Origin: an uncultured Eubacteriales bacterium
GTDB taxonomy: Bacteria; Bacillota; Clostridia; Oscillospirales; Oscillospiraceae
DNA: 10,652 nucleotides
Direction: 5' to 3'
Assembly: GCA_900546485.1 (NCBI GenBank)
Contig: URDK01000087.1
Coordinates: 1 to 10,652 of the forward strand
Numbering within the stretch: the stretch's first letter is position 1; every line of letters begins with the position of its first letter. This document shows, one piece after another, positions 6,636 through 10,652 of the stretch. Both the position numbers and the translations under genes were made by a program. The notes below the pieces were generated by a model. The model was given only the letters and a program-made list of their open reading frames with translations, did no database searches and was not told where the DNA came from.

Positions 6636-6664
6636 GTATACCGCGGCCCACCTCGACCAAACTA
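6636..6664 (+). promoter_or_regulatory. Candidate forespore (sigma-G type) promoter for gpr
   Basis: GTATA (6636-6640) fits the sigma-G -35 element GHATR. CAAACTA (6658-6664) differs at one position from the -10 element CATnhTA. The spacer is 17 nt, close to the usual 17-18. The start would be near 6671, about 30 nt before the gpr ATG. No good sigma-A pair is seen in this interval on the plus strand. Bacillus gpr is known to be transcribed by sigma-F/sigma-G, which makes the match more credible, but it is short and degenerate. Confidence 0.4.
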
Positions 6665-6699
6665 TACACTATCTTGTGTTATCGAGGTGCATAAGCTCA

Positions 6700-7548
6700 A
6701 TGTACAGGCATTTTCGAACGGACCTGGCGGCTGAACAGCGTGAACTGACAGCCGGCGCAGGCGAACTTCGCGGTGTTCGCTCCACGACTGAATCCCGTGA
6801 AGGCTTTGATATCACCACGGTCGAGATCCTCGACGCCGAGGGCGAGAAAGCATTATGTAAACCCGTCGGCAAGTACGTCACACTTGGTCTTGAGCCGCTG
6901 ATGTGCCGTACCTCAGAGGCTTTCGAGGACGCGGCACAGCTGCTGGCCGAGCTCATACGCGGCCTTATGCCGAGCGATGACGGCAAGGGTACGCTCGTAG
7001 CCGGTCTGGGAAACGACGAGATGACGCCGGACGCCGTCGGGCCTCTTGCGGTTAACGCAGTAATCGCTACACGTCACCTCAAGCGTGGAATGCCTGAGGA
7101 CTTTGCGGCCTTTACCACTGTAAGCGCCGTCAAGCCCGGCGTGCTCGGTGCAACAGGCATCGAGTCCGCCGAATTGCTTCGCTCAGCCTGCCGCGCCGCT
7201 GACCCGGCAAGGCTCATCGCAGTGGACGCACTCGCCTCCGCCTCGCTTGAGCGCCTGTGCCGCACCGTGCAGCTCACCGACGCCGGTATCGTGCCCGGAT
7301 CAGGCGTCGGCAACGACAGAGCCGCGGTAAATCAAAAGTCGCTCGGACTGCCGGTTCTCGCCATCGGCGTACCCACCGTCGTGGACGCCTCTGCCTTTTC
7401 CGATTCGCCGGACGCCGCTGGCATGTTCGTTACGCCCAGGGACATCGACGCCTCTGTGCGCGACGTTGCCAAGCTGATAGGCTATGGTATCAATCTCGCG
7501 CTGCATGACGGACTTACCGTGGCCGATATAGACATGTTGAAGTCCTGA
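6700..7548 (+). CDS. gpr: Germination protease (spore protease) GPR
   Basis: GPR is made in the forespore as a zymogen and at germination cuts the small acid-soluble proteins that coat spore DNA. The protein is 282 residues, much shorter than Bacillus GPR (about 370); the missing length is mainly at the C-terminus. The maturation-site sequence RTDLA is conserved at residues 6-10, which leaves an unusually short propeptide of 8 residues (15-16 in Bacillus). The two aspartates shown to matter in the Bacillus megaterium enzyme correspond to D111 (GLGNDEMTPDAVGP) and D176 (AVDALASAS). PGVLGATGIES and PGSGVGN are also conserved. GAGGTG 10 nt upstream supports ATG 6700. It is divergent from rpsT, as in many Firmicutes, but is followed by parS/parAB rather than the common spoIIP or lepA. 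Confidence 0.93.
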   Translation: MYRHFRTDLAAEQRELTAGAGELRGVRSTTESREGFDITTVEILDAEGEKALCKPVGKYVTLGLEPLMCRTSEAFEDAAQLLAELIRGLMPSDDGKGTLVAGLGNDEMTPDAVGPLAVNAVIATRHLKRGMPEDFAAFTTVSAVKPGVLGATGIESAELLRSACRAADPARLIAVDALASASLERLCRTVQLTDAGIVPGSGVGNDRAAVNQKSLGLPVLAIGVPTVVDASAFSDSPDAAGMFVTPRDIDASVRDVAKLIGYGINLALHDGLTVADIDMLKS

Positions 7549-7552
7549 GGAT

Positions 7553-7568
7553 TGTTTCACGTGAAACA
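7553..7568. promoter_or_regulatory. parS site 1 (perfect 16-bp palindrome)
   Basis: TGTTTCACGTGAAACA is a perfect palindrome and matches the canonical chromosomal parS site bound by ParB/Spo0J. It begins 4 nt after the gpr stop. Canonical parS sites cluster near oriC in most bacteria. Confidence 0.95.
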
Positions 7569-7581
7569 TGACGAGTCTCGC

Positions 7582-7597
7582 CGTTTCACGTGAAACA
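7582..7597. promoter_or_regulatory. parS site 2 (one mismatch)
   Basis: CGTTTCACGTGAAACA matches the parS consensus at 15 of 16 positions, differing only at the first base. Its centre is 29 bp from that of site 1, just under three helical turns, and it ends 2 nt before the -35 of the parA promoter. Confidence 0.92.
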
Positions 7598-7599
7598 TA

Positions 7600-7628
7600 T
7601 TGAATTGCAGGCGTGAAACTGCTATAAT
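7600..7628 (+). promoter_or_regulatory. Sigma-A promoter for parA-parB-serS, with an embedded parS half-site
   Basis: TTGAAT (7600-7605) and a perfect TATAAT (7623-7628) are 17 nt apart. The spacer contains CGTGAAAC at 7612-7619, identical to the right half of parS. The start would be near 7635, about 17 nt before the parA ATG. Its position suggests that ParB could control this promoter. Confidence 0.75.
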
Positions 7629-7651
7629 CGCATAGAGAAAAGAGGGATGAC

Positions 7652-8407
7652 ATGGGCAAGATAATAGCCGTCGCAAACCAAAAGGGCGGCGTGGGCAAAA
7701 CCACGACCTGCGTCAACCTTGCCGCCGCGCTGGCGAAGCGAAACCGCAAGGTGCTGCTCGCGGACTGCGACCCGCAGGGCAACAGCACCTCCGGCATGGG
7801 CGTCAGCAAGGAAGCGACGCCGAACATATACGACCTGCTGGTCCGCGGAGCTGAGGCATCGGACTGCATAGTGAAGACGCAATTCGGCGACGTCCTGCCG
7901 TCAAACAAAGAGCTCTCTGGCGCAAGCGTGGAGCTCGTCGACATGGACAACAGGGAATTCATACTCAAGACAAGGCTGCTTGGCGCCAAGGAGAGCTACG
8001 ACTACATATTCATCGATTGCCCCCCTTCGCTCGAGCTGCTCACTGTCAACGCGCTGGCCGCAGCAGACAGCGTTCTCATTCCCGTGCAGTGCGAGTACTA
8101 CGCGCTCGAGGGAATAGCCGACCTGATGACGACCATCAAGCTGACCAAAAAGCGTCTGAACCCCGACTTGGAGGTACAGGGTATAGTGCTCACAATGTAC
8201 GATTCACGCACCAACTTCTCCGAGCAGGTGGCCGCTGAGGTCGAAAAGTTCTTTGGAACCTCCGTCTACAAGACGAGAATACCGCGCAATGTCCGCATAG
8301 CAGAGGCGCCCAGCCATGGTGAGCCGGTCATAAAGTATGACCGCATCTCCAAGGGCAGCCGCGCCTATCTGCACCTGGCGGACGAGCTGATAAGAAGGGA
8401 GGAGTGA
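7652..8407 (+). CDS. parA: Chromosome-partitioning ATPase ParA/Soj
   Basis: ParA/Soj is an ATP-dependent dimer that binds DNA non-specifically, is stimulated by ParB at parS, and in Bacillus also regulates DnaA. The protein is 251 residues, the normal size for a chromosomal ParA, with no N-terminal HTH extension of the plasmid type. The deviant Walker A motif KGGVGKTT is at 11-18 with the signature Lys11, motif A' DCDPQGN is at 38-44, and Walker B is FIDCPPS with D122. AGAGGG 6 nt upstream supports ATG 7652. It is the first gene of a parA-parB-serS run, downstream of two parS sites. It is called soj in Bacillus and Clostridia. Confidence 0.95.
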   Translation: MGKIIAVANQKGGVGKTTTCVNLAAALAKRNRKVLLADCDPQGNSTSGMGVSKEATPNIYDLLVRGAEASDCIVKTQFGDVLPSNKELSGASVELVDMDNREFILKTRLLGAKESYDYIFIDCPPSLELLTVNALAAADSVLIPVQCEYYALEGIADLMTTIKLTKKRLNPDLEVQGIVLTMYDSRTNFSEQVAAEVEKFFGTSVYKTRIPRNVRIAEAPSHGEPVIKYDRISKGSRAYLHLADELIRREE

Positions 8408-8409
8408 AC

Positions 8410-9279
8410 ATGGCCGCAAAAAAGGGCCTTGGAACCGGCCTGGACGCCCTCTTTGGCGATAATCCGCGAGAAGAAAAGGCGCCTGAAGGCGTCCTGGAAC
8501 TCCCCATAGCCAAGGTTGAGCCCAGGGACAACCAGCCCAGAACGGTATTTGACGAGGAGGCGCTCGCGGAGCTGGCGGAGTCGATACGCGAATACGGCGT
8601 AATTCAGCCGGTCACCGTGCGCAAGCTGGACTCGGGTTATTATCAGCTGATCGCCGGCGAGCGCCGCTGGCGCGCTGCCAGGCTGGCGGGATTGAGCGAG
8701 ATACCAGCGCGTGTAATAGAGGCCGATGACAAGCTGACAACTGAGCTTGCACTGGTCGAAAACCTCCAGCGCGAGGACCTGAATCCCGTTGAAGAGGCAC
8801 AGGGCTACCGAACGCTCATGGAGGAGTACGGCCTGACGCAGGACGAGGCTGCGCAGAGGGTGGGCAAGTCCCGACCGGCGGTAGCAAACGCGCTGCGGCT
8901 GCTGTCGCTGGCGCCCGAGGTGCTGCAATTCGTGGAGCAGGGCCTGCTGTCAGCCGGACACGCGCGGGCATTGGTCACAGTGAAGCCCGAGGAGCTGCAG
9001 ATCGACGCGGCAAGGCAGGTAATGAAGAACGGGCTCTCCGTGCGTCGCACAGAGGAGCTTGCAAAGCGCCTGATGCGGGCACCGAAGCCGGAGGTCGAGG
9101 ACAGCGGCGCGATAAGAGTCGACTACGCCGCCGAGGTAACGCGCAGGCTCGAAAGAGCGCTTGGCCGCCGTGTTCTGCTCAGCGAAAACGGCAAAAAGGG
9201 CCGTATAGTCCTTGAATATTACGGTGCGGATGACCGCGAGAGGCTCATTGAGGCTCTCGCTGCTATGAATAAAGAATGA
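8410..9279 (+). CDS. parB: Chromosome-partitioning protein ParB/Spo0J (parS-binding CTPase)
   Basis: ParB loads at parS as a CTP-dependent sliding clamp, spreads along DNA, recruits SMC/condensin and drives ParA. The protein is 289 residues from ATG 8410. The short N-terminal motif GLGTGLDALFG lies near the start, as in ParA-interacting ParBs. NQPRTVFDEEALAELAESI and the CTP-binding GERRWRAARLAG motif follow, then the parS-reading helix-turn-helix region (LTQDEAAQRVGKSRPAVANAL) and a C-terminal dimerisation domain. AAGGGAGGAG lies across the end of parA, and the ATG is 2 nt after the parA stop. The overlapping in-frame GTG at 8404 is inside the Shine-Dalgarno region and less likely. The neighbouring parS sites argue for Spo0J and against the related Noc, which reads a different palindrome. 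Confidence 0.95.
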   Translation: MAAKKGLGTGLDALFGDNPREEKAPEGVLELPIAKVEPRDNQPRTVFDEEALAELAESIREYGVIQPVTVRKLDSGYYQLIAGERRWRAARLAGLSEIPARVIEADDKLTTELALVENLQREDLNPVEEAQGYRTLMEEYGLTQDEAAQRVGKSRPAVANALRLLSLAPEVLQFVEQGLLSAGHARALVTVKPEELQIDAARQVMKNGLSVRRTEELAKRLMRAPKPEVEDSGAIRVDYAAEVTRRLERALGRRVLLSENGKKGRIVLEYYGADDRERLIEALAAMNKE

Positions 9280-9295
9280 TAGGGGTAAAGGAATA

Positions 9296-10600
9296 ATGCT
9301 GGACATCAAATTTGTACGCGAAAATCCGGATGCGGTACGCGAGAACATAAAGAAGAAATTTCAGGACGCCAAGCTTCCGCTGGTCGACGAGGCGATAGAC
9401 TACGACGCGCGTCTGCGTGCCGCCATAACCGAGGCAAATGAGCTTCGCGCTTCCCGTAATGCGCTGTCCAAGCAGGTGGGTATGCTGATGGGTCAGGCTA
9501 AAAAGGACCCCTCCAAGCTGGAGGAGGCAGAGGCCGTAAAGGCCCAGGTAAAGGCCGAGGCAGACCGCCTCGACGAGCTGGAAGCCCAGGAGGCCGAGCT
9601 GGAGGAAAAGCTCCGCGCAGTCATGATGCGTATACCTCAGATGATAGACCCGAGCGTCCCGATTGGGCCCGATGATTCCCACAACGTGGAAGTGCAGCGC
9701 TTTGGTGAGGCCAAGGCTCCTGAGTTTGATATCCCGTATCACACTGATATTATGGAGAGTTTCGGCGGCATCGACCTGGATGCGGCGCGCCGTGTCTCCG
9801 GCAATGGTTTCTATTATTTGGTAGGTGATATTGCCCGACTGCACGAGGCTGTCCTGGCGTATGCGCGTGACTTCATGATAGACCGCGGGTTCACGTATGT
9901 CATTCCGCCGTTCATGATACACGGCAATGTGGTTGAAGGCGTCATGTCCTTCCCTGAGATGGACGCGATGATGTACAAGATAGAGGGCGAGGACCTGTAT
10001 CTGATCGGCACGTCGGAGCACTCGATGATAGGCCGCTACATTGACCAGATAATCCCCGAAGGGGAGCTTCCGCTGACGCTGACCAGCTATTCTCCCTGCT
10101 TCCGCAAGGAGAAGGGTGCGCACGGACTGGAGGAGCGCGGCATATACCGCATCCACCAGTTTGAGAAGCAGGAGATGATAGTCGTCTGCCGTCCGGAGGA
10201 GAGCATGGACTGGTACGAGAAGCTGTGGCGCAACTCCGTCGACCTTTTCCGCAGCCTGGACATCCCCGTGAGGCAGCTTGAGTGCTGCTCGGGCGATCTG
10301 GCGGATCTGAAGGTAAAGAGCTGCGATATCGAGGCCTGGAGTCCGAGGCAGGGCAAGTACTTTGAGGTGTGCAGCTGCTCGAATCTCGGCGACGCTCAGG
10401 CGCGCCGCCTGAAGATAAGGGTGCGCGGCGAAGACGGCAAGCTGTATCTGGCCCATACGCTGAACAACACCTGCGTTGCTCCTCCGCGTATGCTCATTGC
10501 CTTCCTCGAGAACAATCTCAACGCCGACGGCACCGTGGATATCCCCGAAGTCCTTCGTCCCTATATGGGCGGCAAGAGCAAGCTCATCCCCAATAAATAA
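9296..10600 (+). CDS. serS: Seryl-tRNA synthetase (divergent motif residues)
   Basis: This class II synthetase charges tRNA-Ser (and tRNA-Sec) with serine. The length of 434 residues is normal. The N-terminal part (about 26-110) is the long helical coiled-coil arm that grips the tRNA variable arm. The catalytic core has motif 2 at CFRKEKGAHGLEERGIYRIHQFEK (268-291) and motif 3 with R398 and LIAFLENN, and ends LRPYMGG. Several usually constant bacterial positions differ: TSEH (239-242) replaces TAEV, and the loop before the motif 3 Arg reads NNTCVAPPR instead of NGSGLAVGR. These resemble archaeal/eukaryotic-type variants at the first site. It starts 16 nt after parB with AAAGGA upstream, so it probably depends on the parAB promoter. 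There is no room for a T-box leader. Confidence 0.94.
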   Translation: MLDIKFVRENPDAVRENIKKKFQDAKLPLVDEAIDYDARLRAAITEANELRASRNALSKQVGMLMGQAKKDPSKLEEAEAVKAQVKAEADRLDELEAQEAELEEKLRAVMMRIPQMIDPSVPIGPDDSHNVEVQRFGEAKAPEFDIPYHTDIMESFGGIDLDAARRVSGNGFYYLVGDIARLHEAVLAYARDFMIDRGFTYVIPPFMIHGNVVEGVMSFPEMDAMMYKIEGEDLYLIGTSEHSMIGRYIDQIIPEGELPLTLTSYSPCFRKEKGAHGLEERGIYRIHQFEKQEMIVVCRPEESMDWYEKLWRNSVDLFRSLDIPVRQLECCSGDLADLKVKSCDIEAWSPRQGKYFEVCSCSNLGDAQARRLKIRVRGEDGKLYLAHTLNNTCVAPPRMLIAFLENNLNADGTVDIPEVLRPYMGGKSKLIPNK

Positions 10601-10606
10601 TCTGCA

Positions 10607-10621
10607 CTTCGCTGCGCGAAG
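10607..10621 (+). other. Small hairpin after serS
   Basis: CTTCGC and GCGAAG (6 bp) close a 3-nt loop, beginning 7 nt after the serS stop. No T-run follows (GCGCGAATG), so it is not a convincing intrinsic terminator by itself. It may be part of a larger element continuing past the window. Confidence 0.35.
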
Positions 10622-10652
10622 CGCGAATGAAAGTTTCGTCCACCTTTTCAAA

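Noticed and set aside
6391..6699. Longer N-terminal extension of gpr
   Set aside because: The open frame upstream of 6700 overlaps rpsT and its promoter on the other strand, and the Gpr-like sequence and Shine-Dalgarno point to ATG 6700.
7553..7597. Inverted repeats as a transcription terminator or transposon end
   Set aside because: Both copies match the known parS palindrome and no T-tract or transposase is nearby.
8410..9279. ParB homologue as Noc (nucleoid occlusion factor)
   Set aside because: Noc binds a different palindrome and is not normally coupled to parA; two parS sites and parA are adjacent here.
9264..9295. T-box riboswitch before serS
   Set aside because: Firmicute serS genes can have one, but only 16 nt lie between parB and serS and no stem-loop or T-box core is present.
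9263..10651. Long minus-strand open frame (462 codons) opposite serS
   Set aside because: It mirrors serS codons in antisense, shows no recognisable domain or ribosome binding site, and serS is unmistakable on the plus strand.

Overview
The window looks like ordinary chromosomal DNA from a GC-rich, endospore-forming member of the Firmicutes, class Clostridia. An Oscillospiraceae-like gut anaerobe is my guess from base composition and gene style; no taxonomic marker proves it. The supporting signs are a forespore germination protease (gpr), Bacillus/Clostridia-type ribosome binding sites (GGAGG), canonical firmicute parS sequences, and the neighbourhood miaB-mutS | mutL. Isoleucine is often encoded by ATA despite the high GC content. 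I see no mobile element, phage gene, CRISPR array, rRNA or tRNA.

Layout: (1) 1-2303, minus strand: miaB (tRNA ms2i6A methylthiotransferase) followed by mutS (mismatch recognition, cut by the left edge), apparently one operon from a strong extended -10 promoter. (2) 2304-2423: a short divergent promoter region. (3) 2424-4405, plus strand: mutL, whose reading frame is broken by an apparent one-base deletion in a run of C at about 3019-3022. A terminator and then a new sigma-A promoter lead into folC (folate synthesis) and ruvX/yqgF (pre-16S rRNA nuclease/resolvase fold). (4) 6173-6257: two hairpins between the convergent ruvX and rpsT. (5) rpsT (ribosomal protein S20), minus strand, divergent from gpr. 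(6) gpr, plus strand, with a possible sigma-G promoter. (7) 7549-7651: two parS centromere sites plus a half-site inside the parA promoter. (8) parA(soj)-parB(spo0J)-serS as a tightly spaced plus-strand operon, ending in a non-coding edge that looks like half of a hairpin or repeat.

Together: MutS and MutL start mismatch repair, MiaB and SerS act on tRNA, S20 and RuvX serve the 30S subunit and 16S maturation, and FolC makes or polyglutamates folate. ParA/ParB/parS organise and segregate the origin region, which suggests the window lies near oriC. Gpr degrades spore DNA-binding proteins at germination. The most noteworthy observations are the mutL frameshift, the parS pair overlapping the parA regulatory region, the parS/gpr junction, and a SerRS with non-standard motif residues. 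I found no clearly new system.
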